Below, piece by piece: positions 21,726 to 31,583 of a DNA stretch of 64,000 nt. Position numbers and translations under genes: made by a program. The DNA comes from Tigriopus japonicus (Eukaryota; Arthropoda; Copepoda; Harpacticoida; Harpacticidae): positions 4,457,345 to 4,521,344 of the forward strand of contig CM021313.1 in assembly GCA_010645155.1 (NCBI GenBank), given 5' to 3'. Positions within the stretch are counted from its first letter, which is position 1; each line of letters begins with the position of its first letter. The notes below the pieces were generated by a model. The model saw only the letters and a list, made by a program, of their open reading frames with translations, was not told where the DNA came from and ran no database searches.

Positions 21726-22265
21726 TTAACTTCTTTTAGAGCCATTGTGCATTTGGAGCGTAGTTTCCGCCAAAGCCGTGGAGTCGCTCAGGGCAGGTTG
21801 ATGGATCCAAATGCTGGATAAGTAAACAAGTTCGTCTTCAGATTTAACAAATCCAATGTCTCTCACAACACTTTGGTTCATGCGTAATTGCTCTTGGTAA
21901 TGATCATGAATGGTTGTTCCACTTTGAAGCAAACTTGGATTGATTCCTGGAGATTCTTGATCAGGACTCGCCTTCATTTGTTCCAAGTCAATTTGAGCTC
22001 TAAGCTTCTCTAGATTTCGTGTTAGATTGTCAACACGATCCTTGAGATTGTCGAGAACCTCTTGAAGGTCATAAAAATGTTCTTGAAGAGTCGTAGAAAA
22101 CTGTGTCGAGAAATTGTTCGCTTTCAATTCGGCTCCAATATTTTCTAAAATCAATTTTCCACTTTTTACATCCCCTTTCCATCTCTCCAAAGAAGTAAGA
22201 AAACCACTGACAATTTTAGCCTTGGGACCTTCAAGAGGCTTTCCGCCATTGGTTACTTTGGACAT
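21726..22265 (-). CDS. CINP: CDK2-interacting protein-like (CINP)
   Basis: A 179-residue single-exon protein, mostly helical, with a coiled coil at about 55-100. The C-terminal motif YLSSIWIHQP corresponds to the diagnostic YLSMWLHQP region of CINP, and the spacing to the end is also similar. CINP in animals binds Cdc7 and Cdk2 at origins and also ATRIP, supporting ATR checkpoint signalling. It is the last gene of a four-gene same-strand cluster: the stop of the F-box/WD40 gene lies 97 bases upstream. A 3' splice site (CATCTTGTAG at 22279-22278, or TTGCAG at 22269-22268) lies 2-12 bases before the ATG. Slightly shorter than the human protein (about 212 residues). Confidence 0.75.
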   Translation of the reverse strand: MSKVTNGGKPLEGPKAKIVSGFLTSLERWKGDVKSGKLILENIGAELKANNFSTQFSTTLQEHFYDLQEVLDNLKDRVDNLTRNLEKLRAQIDLEQMKASPDQESPGINPSLLQSGTTIHDHYQEQLRMNQSVVRDIGFVKSEDELVYLSSIWIHQPALSDSTALAETTLQMHNGSKRS

Positions 22266-22362
22266 AACTGCAATTTCCTACAAGATGAAAAAGCCTGTTG
22301 TTAATACATGAAATGTAGACCAATTAATGTTCAAAGCTTCATGATATTTAATAATGGAACAA
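22266..22362 (-). other. Operon-type junction: F-box/WD40 to CINP
   Basis: 97-base spacer. Read on the minus strand it has ATTAAA (22352-22347) shortly after the stop, a pyrimidine-rich stretch, and AG acceptors at 22279-22278 and 22269-22268 immediately before the CINP ATG. No first exon with a donor fits in this space. Confidence 0.6.
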
Positions 22363-23511
22363 TTATTGCCAGAAATTCACAATTCGAATCGAATTCAACT
22401 CTGAGCTCGCAGAAGAAGCTTGATCCATTTGAATGGCCACATTATCGCTGAATTTCTTGAGAGAAGACACATAAATTGCCAAGGACGTTCTATCTTTGAG
22501 TAAGTCTTGCATTGAATATACACGGATCATATATTTGCTCATTTCATCAAGCAGGTTGCCTTGTTCATCTGTTTCACCACCTCCACACTCAACAGCCACC
22601 ATCAAATGGTTTTGGGTTAATTTTAGATCGAGAGGAGCCCAATCATTACGGAATAACTCTACGAATTTCAAGCACTGTGACGAGAGCTCCTGATCTAGGC
22701 TCCAAATTTCACAGCCCCAACTGTTCGAATATTGGTTAGGTAATGCGGCAATGTATGGATGAGCAAAGCCGAGGCACAAAATGGAGAATTGACACTTGAA
22801 TACCCGAATCATTTCTCTGGAGACCATGTTAAACACCTTGATGAATTTGTCCTCTGAGCCTGTCACAATCAAGTCACGATCAACTTCAACATGGGTCACA
22901 CTTCTTTTATGATGACGCAAACGTTCAATAAGACTCAATTGGTGATCCTGACGGATGTGATAAACGTGGATCATGGAGTCTCCAGAGCACGTGATCACTT
23001 TATCCTTGTAGATCTTCACACCCCAAATGGATCCTCTGTGATCTTGGATACATTGAATTTTGCGAAAGGTTTTTCTGTCCAACACATGGATATCAGAATC
23101 TTCTCCCACACTGACAATAATGTCCTTGTTCATGTCCAATTGGACACAAGTGCCCCTATGAAGCTCCAATGACAATTTTCTCTGAGAGGTACGGCGATCA
23201 AAGACATTAATAAATCCATCGCAAGTACCACACAACACCTCAGCTTGGTCCCATTTGATATCGAAGATTTCTCCAGAAGCGATATAGAACCGTGAGCTCA
23301 TCACCTTTCTTGCTTTCCAATTGTGTTTCAACTTGACCTGAAGCCTTTCACGACCTGGAATGGAGTTTTCGATCCATTTGTGAATAAAATCCAGCCATGA
23401 ATGGCACACAAGTTTGGCTTTCATTAGATCAGAGCTCGAAAGATTCAGGAAGATCTCTCGCACTACCGGATTCAAATTGCGCGCCAAAAGATGATCAATG
23501 ATCGAATCCAT
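22363..23511 (-). CDS. F-box and WD40-repeat protein
   Basis: 382 residues. An N-terminal F-box-like segment (about 10-50: NLNPVVREIFLNLSSSDLMKAKLVC, key part VREIFLNLSSSDLMKAKLVC) is followed by about six WD40-type blades (about 75-330), such as HRGSIWGVKIYKDKVITCSG and HKRSVTHVEVDRDLIVTGSE. The layout suggests a substrate receptor of an SCF ubiquitin ligase. I cannot assign a specific ortholog. The start at 23511 is chosen because a strong acceptor (TTTCTTTTAG, AG at 23517-23516) lies four bases before it and the frame upstream of that is not conserved-looking. It sits 76 bases after the BTB-Kelch stop and 97 before CINP, on the same strand. Confidence 0.85.
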   Translation of the reverse strand: MDSIIDHLLARNLNPVVREIFLNLSSSDLMKAKLVCHSWLDFIHKWIENSIPGRERLQVKLKHNWKARKVMSSRFYIASGEIFDIKWDQAEVLCGTCDGFINVFDRRTSQRKLSLELHRGTCVQLDMNKDIIVSVGEDSDIHVLDRKTFRKIQCIQDHRGSIWGVKIYKDKVITCSGDSMIHVYHIRQDHQLSLIERLRHHKRSVTHVEVDRDLIVTGSEDKFIKVFNMVSREMIRVFKCQFSILCLGFAHPYIAALPNQYSNSWGCEIWSLDQELSSQCLKFVELFRNDWAPLDLKLTQNHLMVAVECGGGETDEQGNLLDEMSKYMIRVYSMQDLLKDRTSLAIYVSSLKKFSDNVAIQMDQASSASSELNSIRIVNFWQ

Positions 23512-23587
23512 TTGCCTAAAAGAAAAAAGTAAGATGAATCGATTATTCATGAATTTTCTTCGTTTTTCTTCTTTGCAAGGTTTCCAT
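23512..23587 (-). other. Operon-type junction: BTB-Kelch to F-box/WD40
   Basis: 76-base spacer. The AATAAA signal (23592-23587) overlaps the BTB-Kelch stop codon. About 70 bases on, a pyrimidine tract with TTTTCTTTTAG gives an acceptor whose exon would begin GCAAATG. Confidence 0.65.
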
Positions 23588-25075
23588 TTATTCCGAGTTG
23601 TAAACAACCACTCCAAAACAACCATTGTAGGATTGTAAATCAACACCTTTACCGGTCCAAACAATCTCAAAACGTTTGCTAAGAATGTCATAAACTTCTA
23701 TCCTAGCCTCGTCAAAGTTATAAATCCGATTGTCCACCAAACACATGTGCACACATTCATCCTTGAATTGTCCCACAAATTCCAGGACCTCTGTTTTCTG
23801 GCCAACAGGGCAAAACTTGAACAAATGGCAACCCTGCGAAAAAAAGATGGCGTCGGCGGAAGTCACGACAGCGCTCTCTATGAAAGACACGCAGACTCCT
23901 TGAGGTAATAGACTGACATCGAAGTCAAACCTACTCCAATCAAGCTTTTCCGGGTCAGATAAAGACCCTCGGACGGAATTGGGTCCAAAAACGAACAGAT
24001 CCCCGTTGAAAACACAGCATGGAGGACTGTTCATTGGACAAGGTAATCGCGCCAAAGTCGCACAAGTCTTGGTATCCATATCCAATAGGAATACGGCGTC
24101 GGATTTGACTCGGAACCGTCCATAACCTCCGACTAAGATGATGTAGCGCTCGTTGTCAGTGCAGATTCCCATATGTCGAATGGGCACGGGCAATTCCATG
24201 ACACAATCCCAAACTTGGAGGATTGTGTCGTAACGCCAAATTTTGCGGTTCCAATTACTTCGACCGATGATCTCTTCGCCCCCTAGGGAGTAAATGTAAG
24301 GACCTAGGGCACACGTTCTGAAACCAAGTGGACAGGAACTGGTTGGTTTCATTGGAGGTAGGCAAATTGTCCGGCTTAAGGTGACGTTTTTCGGGTTAAA
24401 ACTGTGAATGTAACCGGAAGATCCTTGAACACTGGGTTGGATAGGAAGCTTGCGAGATTTTACAAGAGACTGCGGAGAATCCTGGATTTGAATTTGAACG
24501 GCTTGTAACAGCTTCACGAATTTGTCATTTGGATTCTGAGGTGGACATGATTCAAATCGTTGATGGATTAGTTGGATCAAGTCTGTTTCGGATTTGACGT
24601 GAAGCTCTGGACTAGAAACAATGGAGTAGACATCTTCTTCAGTTAGATCATTCCAATGTTGATTAGTTAACAAGGTGGGGAAATGCCATAAAATCAAGGC
24701 TTTGGCCTTTTTGGCCAATCCGCTCAGTCTATAAGTGTCGGCGGCTTTCCAAACTTTGAGGGCGTTATCATGTTGCAAATTGTCTTCGAGAAACTTGTGG
24801 CAATGTAAGGCCATCATATCCAGATGGAACATATCAGCGATCTTCAGCACTTCATAGACATTGTCATCATCCATTGGGATGGACTTCCCTTGTGTGAATT
24901 CGAGAACGGCCTCAAAATGATCTGGATTCACAGCTTCCAAGGTAACTTCAGTTTGATCCAACTCGACAAATGGCGACGTGAACATGGCCTCAAAGTAGGG
25001 ACTGATCTCGATTAAATGACTCTTGCTCACTTTAAAAGATTTGGAGCCGACATTCAAAGTAATTTGATCGGACAT
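23588..25075 (-). CDS. BTB-BACK-Kelch-type protein
   Basis: 495 residues. The BTB/POZ domain (about 1-105) reads LNVGSKSFKVSKSHLIEISPYF with the classical FEAVLEF and VYEVLKIADMFHLD parts. A BACK-like helical region (about 110-205) has DNALKVWKAADTY. A degenerate Kelch propeller (about 255-480) has blades such as YSLGGEE and IILVGGYGRFR. Proteins with this plan are adaptors of Cullin-3 ubiquitin ligases; the substrate is unknown. The ATG at 25075 is immediately preceded by an acceptor (TCTTTTCCAG then GAAC), 96 bases after the HUS1 stop. Same strand as HUS1, F-box/WD40 and CINP. Confidence 0.85.
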   Translation of the reverse strand: MSDQITLNVGSKSFKVSKSHLIEISPYFEAMFTSPFVELDQTEVTLEAVNPDHFEAVLEFTQGKSIPMDDDNVYEVLKIADMFHLDMMALHCHKFLEDNLQHDNALKVWKAADTYRLSGLAKKAKALILWHFPTLLTNQHWNDLTEEDVYSIVSSPELHVKSETDLIQLIHQRFESCPPQNPNDKFVKLLQAVQIQIQDSPQSLVKSRKLPIQPSVQGSSGYIHSFNPKNVTLSRTICLPPMKPTSSCPLGFRTCALGPYIYSLGGEEIIGRSNWNRKIWRYDTILQVWDCVMELPVPIRHMGICTDNERYIILVGGYGRFRVKSDAVFLLDMDTKTCATLARLPCPMNSPPCCVFNGDLFVFGPNSVRGSLSDPEKLDWSRFDFDVSLLPQGVCVSFIESAVVTSADAIFFSQGCHLFKFCPVGQKTEVLEFVGQFKDECVHMCLVDNRIYNFDEARIEVYDILSKRFEIVWTGKGVDLQSYNGCFGVVVYNSE

Positions 25076-25171
25076 GTTCCTGGAAAAGATACAAAAACGA
25101 AGAAGGTCACAACGTGGGAGGTTAGTCCGAGAATCCTTTATCACAGAGAGATTTTATTTGCCAATTCAAAC
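25076..25171 (-). other. Operon-type junction: HUS1 to BTB-Kelch
   Basis: 96-base spacer. On the minus strand AATAAA (25158-25153) lies just after the HUS1 stop. About 70 bases later TTTTTGTATCTTTTCCAG gives an acceptor (AG at 25081-25080), leaving a leader of only GAAC before the next ATG. Confidence 0.65.
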
Positions 25172-26605
25172 TCAGTCGTGAATGGCAGGCACAAAGTACT
25201 GAAGACAAACGTCGTCATGGATCAGGAACAAGTGCAACATCCGCTCCTCCACCAAGTTACAAATCACGCGATTGGGTCCAATTTGTTCGCCATTGAGCAG
25301 CAAACTCAATTTCTTGAGATCCACTCGAACCGACACGAAATCCTCATCATGGTCGTCATCCTCACTATTCGGGTCTTCGTTTTCCGGAGGAACTCTTCGA
25401 GAGGCATCATTCAAAGCTTGAAACCGGGATTGATTCAGGGACTCGTCAAACTTGGGTTTGGCACAGTTAGTGAAGTGCGTGATGACTTTGAGTAGATCGG
25501 ATTCGAGCACAAATTGAAGTTTTCCTTGGTTATTTGCCTCCAAAGTCATGCGTTTCCCCATGTTCTTGTAGCGATCCACTAACGACTTGACTAATTTCAG
25601 TTCGGGCAGATAAATCGAGACCTGCAATAAATAAAATAATAGCGTTTTTCCTTCCTCGTTATCTAATTATTTAGACGGCATTTTGCAGTGAGCAGACGGG
25701 ATAACTGAAATTTAAATTCATGACTCTTAAAAGGTAGCAAAACTAAATTCCAATTTTCGTGGGGAAATGACATTAACTTTTGGTACTAAGCTTCAATAAA
25801 TCCTAACCTCACTTTAACTGTCGTAGTATGACGAGCTATTCAAATAATTTGCCGCGTTGATATTTCAAATTTTATTCATGGTTTTTATCTATTGGTGATT
25901 TTCCATTGCAGACCTTTCGGCTTTTGATGTTGTGAAATAATTCATTTGCCCTTATATTTGATATCTCATTTCGATAAATTAGAGCTCAGGTTGACAAACC
26001 ATCATTACGTTCAAGATACTTAAAAGAAAAAAATGTATGATGAAGTTTGCAATTCTCCCTATTTCCGTTAGAGTTTCAAAGAATTTTCCACAAGAAAACT
26101 CGGAACTAACCTGGAATGGGGGAATGGCGGGTTCTTGAAATTCGTTCCATTGCGAGCGCGGAATCAAAACCACGGGAAAATCGTGCGTCACTTGTCGAGA
26201 AGCGCCCGATGCCGCCGCCAAATGGCCCGATGATGCCAGTTCCAGTTCAAAGGATAAACAAGGCGAATCCCGTTTCTTGGTCAGTTTCATCTTGACGCTT
26301 TGCGCCGATTGGCTATTTTTCAACGCCATTAGATTCTTGCTCATGGCATCGGGCTCCAATTGGAGGTAAATCTCGTTCTCAGTAGGCGTGACCCCTTCCA
26401 TTTGATAGTCTTGAAAAAGATCTTTAGGTTTTCCCTGAACCCAAACATCTCCCCCGGGAGCCATTCCTCCCACGGCCATCAAGTAAAAATGGTCGCGGGA
26501 AAGACGAAATACGCACGCGTTTTTACTTAATTTGGCCATGGTCTGGATGATATGATAGAATTTGCGGATGGATAAGCCATCGGTTAAACGGGCACGAAAT
26601 TTCAT
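25172..26605 (-). CDS. HUS1: Checkpoint clamp subunit HUS1
   Basis: Subunit of the nuclear RAD9-RAD1-HUS1 (9-1-1) sliding clamp that activates ATR signalling at damaged DNA. Exons 26605-26111 and 25621-25172 (intron 489 bp, CAG/GTTAGT donor, TTGCAG acceptor, phase 0); 314 residues. The first exon starts MKFRARLTDG and has FQDYQMEGVTPTENEIYLQLE, and then VTHDFPVVLIPRSQWNEFQEP. The second has VKSLVDRYKNMGKRMTLEAN and ends CLQYFVPAIHD. All are close to animal HUS1. It is longer than the human protein (280), partly through an acidic insertion (EDPNSEDDDHDEDF) in the second half. It has no 3' splice site just before its ATG, unlike the three genes downstream, which fits its being the first gene of the cluster. 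Confidence 0.95.
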
Positions 26606-27777
26606 GTTAAATCATTGATGTTAAATCATGATGAAACAATCACAAACCTCTCTTGCACTACAGAAGGAAAGTTTGATTGATTTTGTTCTCAGTACTTAGT
26701 GTACTGAGGTTTGTGACCATCAACCTCAACATTTTGGAATACTTGTTTGAGAGTTAATGGATTCTTAAAAGATAAAGGCCGGCAGCCTTTCTAATCACTC
26801 ATAACCGGAAGGCCGTCTTCATCGTCTTAATCATATTAGAGTGTCAAATAGTCACGCTGTTTTAGCTTTGTTGTTATTGAAGAGCCAGAGTAAACAATCA
26901 ACACGCACAAGCAGGTTCCGTCTAAAGTTGGGTGAATGTCTTCAGTCCTGATTGCGTTAATCATGTACTAAAAAATTAAGTATTTATTAATTTGCGCAGA
27001 GTTTGGAACTTTTGGTTGGTTGGTTGAATTTAAGATCCCAATTTGAGCAACATAGTTAATATCTGCGTCCGTTTTCATGAAGCCTCGAGCAAGCATTAAA
27101 AATAAAGGATGGAATGTTTAATAATGTGATAATCGAGCTACTGCTGGATGCATGAACGCTTACTGATATAATGAAATCTTGCCACTGACTGAAGCTAAAG
27201 TTTGGTTTTGGCCTTCCTTGATTATCAAAGCAATCTTCAGGAGTGTTTAATCATACCAACATGTGGTACATTCATCTTTGTACGTAAATTTATCGAGACA
27301 TATCTGGTTTGAGTCATAATTCTCTGGATTAGTTTAATAGTTTTGTACCAATGGGATCACATTAAGCTGCCTTGATTAAATCACAATTAAAAAATAACTC
27401 AAGAATTCCTTGGCTCTTGATCGAAACATATTCGAAAAAAATATTTGTTCTTTTTTAAATTGATGTAGAGTTTTTGTTTTATTTCGATCTTTTGGCGCAT
27501 CTAAAGGATCACATTAAGATGTCCGTGATTAAATCACATTTAAAAAATAACTCAAGAATTCCTTGGTTGTTGACCGAAAACCAAATTCCGCATTACGTCC
27601 TTTGATTCCAGAAAAGCATCATACCCTTATTTGAGTGTCTATAATCGATCTGGGGCCTATTACTCTTCACAATTCAATACAAATTTATTAATCCTTCGTA
27701 TTTCGAAGTTGCGTGAGTTTGCGACGAGGTTGCACATCCTCCAAAATCGGACGCTAATGCCGAATCTCCTCAGCTGA
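26606..27777. other. Intergenic between HUS1 (-) and eS6 (+)
   Basis: Divergent promoter region of about 1.2 kb, AT-rich. No gene seen. It contains the direct repeat at 27353-27585. Confidence 0.5.
27353..27585 (+). repeat. Direct repeat, two copies about 75 bp, 152 bp apart
   Basis: GGATCACATTAAG, GATTAAATCACA and AATAACTCAAGAATTCCTTG occur in the same order near 27353-27430 and 27506-27585, with a few mismatches. No terminal inverted repeats are seen. Confidence 0.75.
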
Positions 27778-27813
27778 CCTCTTCCTTTTCCTGTTGATTC
27801 GCAAGCCGTAAAG
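27778..27813 (+). promoter_or_regulatory. TOP-like 5' UTR exon of the eS6 gene
   Basis: CCTCTTCCTTTTCC at about 27778-27791 is a typical pyrimidine start tract of ribosomal protein mRNAs. A donor (AAAG then GTGGGT) follows at 27813/27814 and an acceptor (TTTTACCTTGCAG) ends at 27894, so the leader is split by an 81-bp intron before the ATG at 27918. Confidence 0.55.
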
Positions 27814-27917
27814 GTGGGTGCCTTCTAATTTCCATACAATCTCCAGCCATTTTCTCCCAATTCCTTCTAGAACCCGTGATATTTTACCTTGCAGGTTGCT
27901 AATCCCGCTCCATCAGC

Positions 27918-28722
27918 ATGAAGATCAACGTGGCCTATCCGGCCACCGGCCGTCAAAAGCTCTTTGAAGTCAATGATGAGATCAAGGTGAGACTCCTTCA
28001 AACCATGCCTCTAAGACCCTTCCTTCACTTCAATTTTATTCATGATTCTCCTTCAGGTCCGACCCTTTTATGAGAAACGCATGGGTCAAGAGGTGGATGG
28101 CGCCACTTTGGGTGATGAATGGAAGGGCTACTTGCTCCGTGTGACCGGCGGGAACGACAAGCAAGGCTTTCCCATGATGCAGGGTGTGCTTACCACGAGC
28201 CGTGTGCGTCTTCTTTTGAATAAGAATCACTCTTGCTACCGCCAACGAAAGAGTGGCGAACGCAAGCGTAAATCCGTGCGCGGGTGCATCGTGGACGCCA
28301 ACATGTCGGTCATCTCCGTGATCATCGTCAGGAAAGGCGAGCAGGATATCCCGGGATTGACCGATTCGACTCTGCCCAATCGCTTGGGACCCAAGCGTGC
28401 GTCCAAGATCCGCAAGTTTTATAACTTGAGCAAGGAGGACAACGTGTGCCAGTACGTGATCAAGCGGCCCATTCCCGGCAAGGATGGCAAGAAGCCACGG
28501 ACTAAGGCGCCCAAGATCCAGCGTCTGGTCACGCCTATTATGCTGCAACGCAAGCGTCATCGTTTGGCTTTGAAGCGCCGCCGATCGGAGAAGAACCGCC
28601 AGGCTGCCGCTGAGTACGCCAAGATCTTGGCCCAAAGGCAGAAGGAAGCCCGCGAAGCCAAGGAGATGCGCCGCAAACGCTCCGCCTCTCTCCGCGAGAG
28701 CCGAAACTCCAAATCCAACTAA
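27918..28722 (+). CDS. RpS6: 40S ribosomal protein eS6 (RpS6)
   Basis: Component of the small ribosomal subunit and the classical target of S6 kinase. Coding exons 27918-27986 (23 codons) and 28057-28722 join in phase 0 to 244 residues (human 249). Family signatures: [53 protein letters not shown] (shown in part) and [17 protein letters not shown] in its local form. The C-terminus [21 protein letters not shown] tail keeps the serine cluster that is phosphorylated in animals ([10 protein letters not shown]). Poly(A) signal at 28784-28789. Confidence 0.98.
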
Positions 28723-28783
28723 GCAGATTCACTACGTTATGTCTTCGAGTGGGGAGTTTTCTCTTTGCTCTGGTTCCGTCGGG

Positions 28784-28789
28784 AATAAA
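28784..28789 (+). terminator. Poly(A) signal AATAAA of RpS6
   Basis: AATAAA 62 bases after the stop codon, followed by a T-rich region. Confidence 0.7.
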
Positions 28790-29372
28790 CAACCACTAAA
28801 AAACTCACGGGAAAAGCCTTTTATTTTTAGAAAAAAAATCAGTTGGAATATTTCGACAACTCCTTACATTTCGCTTTTATGTCATTACTTGTTGGAAAAA
28901 GTATTTTCAATGTGAACACTTGACTGGTTGCTTTATCAAAGTTAATCGACCTTCCAGCCTCCATCCAACCAAAACCGGATGCGCATGTTTAAATGACCTT
29001 TAATAATTAAACGAACAAAGATTGATTTCTCCGTCAACAGCTACTCCATTGTCGTCTAGAGAAGGAATTTATTAGTTTTGTTACTGTTATTGTCCTAAAA
29101 CTAATCGTAAACTTCATACATCGGAAGAGAAGTTATGTTGTAAGCGATCAACACTTACTCTCTGGACACCCTTTGAGCAAGATTTAGAGCAACTCAACAC
29201 GAGGCCCAAAAGAGTACGAAATACAAAAAAGTAAGCTTTTTGACTAAATTTAATTCTTACAACTGTTCAATGACGCTTAGCTACCAATCCAAAATTTCAT
29301 ATGCGACAAAAATAATTTTCTTTCATTAACGATCTGCCGTTCGAAAATCGTGCCAGGAATAAACCCTTTAAA
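28790..29372. other. Intergenic, no gene seen
   Basis: AT-rich spacer between eS6 and the membrane protein gene, both +. No distinct motifs. Confidence 0.5.
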
Positions 29373-29987
29373 ATGGAGACTAAATCCACTCAATTGGACT
29401 CCCAGCCCCTCCCAACCACTCCTACCTCCTCTGGATGGTTTGATCCCCAGCCTGAGGTCCTCAGCCACAAGAAGCTCACTAAAGCTCGTCAATTATGGCA
29501 GGATCGGATCGCTCCCGCCAGTTTGATCCCTCTTGCCACGGCCAATGGCATGTTGGTCATTGGTACTCATATTTCCCCAACCAAAGATTGCTTTTTCGCC
29601 CTTCCTCAATATCTAATCTGGACCGGAACCATCTCCTTGGCTTTGGTTGTGCTTGGCGTGATTAGTCGCTATCTCTTGTCCATGATTCTCCAAGATGCCG
29701 TGATCACGCGGTGTGAACGAGTAATCCTGGCCTTTCTTTACACCCTAAGTTTTGGCTTGGTTTTGGTTCAGGTTGTTTTGCTGCTCATTGGCACCATCAT
29801 TTTGATCCCAAATCTGCCTGTTTGGCAATATGCCGATCCGGAGATGCCCAATTACTGCGAATATGGCATGGTCACTTTCGCTCTGATCTACTTGAGCATG
29901 TCATGGGTGTTCATTGTGCTAGGATTGATTCTGGCCACTATCATTTGGACCTCAAGCCGACAAGCTCGACTGAGACTACTCCCATAG
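29373..29987 (+). CDS. Four-helix membrane protein, TMEM272-like
   Basis: 204 residues in one exon. A polar N-terminal third (about 1-45, rich in Pro, Ser, Thr) is followed by four hydrophobic segments: about 48-65, 80-105 (ending VLGVISRYLL), 115-145, and 168-192. Loop cysteines occur near CFFALPQ and NYCEYGM. The plan resembles small arthropod and vertebrate proteins of the TMEM272 type, but this is a weak topological likeness and the function is unknown. The gene converges on PSMA4; only 81 bases separate the two stop codons, so the 3' ends probably overlap. Confidence 0.7.
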   Translation: METKSTQLDSQPLPTTPTSSGWFDPQPEVLSHKKLTKARQLWQDRIAPASLIPLATANGMLVIGTHISPTKDCFFALPQYLIWTGTISLALVVLGVISRYLLSMILQDAVITRCERVILAFLYTLSFGLVLVQVVLLLIGTIILIPNLPVWQYADPEMPNYCEYGMVTFALIYLSMSWVFIVLGLILATIIWTSSRQARLRLLP

Positions 29988-29996
29988 ATCATGATT

Positions 29997-30002
29997 TTAA
30001 TC
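29997..30002 (-). terminator. Possible poly(A) signal ATTAAA of PSMA4
   Basis: TTTAAT on the + strand reads ATTAAA on the minus strand, about 66 bases after the PSMA4 stop and only 10 bases beyond the stop of the converging membrane-protein gene. Confidence 0.35.
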
Positions 30003-30068
30003 ATCATTATTATTAGTATTTCTTGAAAAGGGAAAATTACATTGTAAAATACAAGCACCCAAACGAGA

Positions 30069-31583
30069 TCAGGGCTTGTCTTTCTTGGCCTCTTCGGCGG
30101 CTTTCTCGCTGGCCTCAAACTTCTTGATGAGTTCCTCCATTTCGTTCACGGGCAGGATGCGGATTTGAGTCTTGTCATCTTGGCGACTCAAAGTGGCGAT
30201 TTCGATCTTGTCCGGCGTGAGTTTGGTCATGTCCAAGGTCTTGCTCAACACCTTGACGGCCAAGTCCAGAGCGTCCTTCAAGGTCATTTCGCCTTCCTTG
30301 TACTCTTGTTTGAGTTGAGACACGGCTGCACTGGCGTTGTTGCCGATGCACGTGGCTTTCCATCCAGAATAGTTGCCCGAAGGATCGGACTGATAGAGCT
30401 GGTAGCCCAACTCTTTGTCCCAACCGATGTACAAGATGGAGACGCCAAAAGGTCGCTTTCCGCCGTATTGAGTGTAAGCTTGCTTGATATCGCACAGATG
30501 CGACACTAATTGCTCACAAGGCATGGATTCGCCGTACTTGTAGTAGTAACGTTGACCGATCAATCTACAAGAGACAATGTGGTCATATTTTGGACTGGTT
30601 TAAAATTCAAAAAGTGTCCTATTGGTAGAAGTAGAGTGAGTTTAAACCATTAAAAGGGGTTCACCGACAAGCAACCTTGCCTATCGAGTTTTAGTTTGCT
30701 TACTGTATCGTCGATCGGTCTCTTATGACAAGGAAATAATAAAAAAATGAGGTCTTGTTGGGTCATTTTAACATAACCAAAGCTTATTTTTAGGGCAAGG
30801 ACGAAAATTTCTTGTACATTAAAATTGCTATTAAACGTATGAAGGAGATTTATTTGATGAAGCAAACTATGGGAAAGAAACTAACCACTCCTCCATAACT
30901 TCAATGTTAAGAGAAATGGCTCAAGAAAAGTCAATCATTTTTGTCTTGTTAGAAATTTATTCAAAAATATTTCATGGGCTTCCTAGAGAGTATGATTTGC
31001 CTGTTCCAACATGGCTTTAATTCTCGTTTCAAATTTCAAAGCGTATTATTACAAAATCATTCTAAAGGTAGTGCTCCGTCTATACGGTTTCCAAGTTCAA
31101 ATATTTTGCCACCATCAATTTTGATAATAAAACATTTGGGTCTACTTGTCTTTCAGTGTAACAGATTTATACTCTTCTTATCCATTAATAAATTTAAAAA
31201 TTCAAAACACATTAGTACTCGACAGTACTCTCTCGGACTGTTATATTATTCCGAAGTTGATGGTCTACCGCACATGAAAATTGTGCAAATTATTTTAGCA
31301 CTCATTATTACCTGAGCTCTTTGGTGAGCACATTGGCATCGGAGGTAATCCCGGCCACGGAACAGGCCATATCATCATGAAGATGGTAGATCTTCTCGCT
31401 GTGAAAGACCTCATCCAAGAGCTTGTTGGTATTACGTCGCTCGGCCGCCAACAAGATGCCATCCTGGGCCAAAATGCCCAAACAAGTGCCCGCATGACCG
31501 ATGGCTTCCATGGCGTACTCCACCTGATACAAACGCCCTTCCGGACTGAACATGGTCGTGCGGGAATCATAACGACGAGCCAT
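30069..31583 (-). CDS. PSMA4: Proteasome subunit alpha type-4
   Basis: Outer-ring alpha subunit of the 20S proteasome core. Exons 31583-31312 and 30564-30069 with a 747-bp intron; the split arginine codon (AG plus A) restores TKELRLIGQRY; 255 residues, close to the human 261. The alpha-type N-terminal signature is present ([20 protein letters not shown]), followed by [15 protein letters not shown], then [22 protein letters not shown] and [16 protein letters not shown]. The C-terminus is a charged Glu/Lys tail. The ATG at 31583 gives the standard MARRYD start. The gene is head-to-head with TSR1, 1.3 kb away, so the two may share control sequences. Confidence 0.97.
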
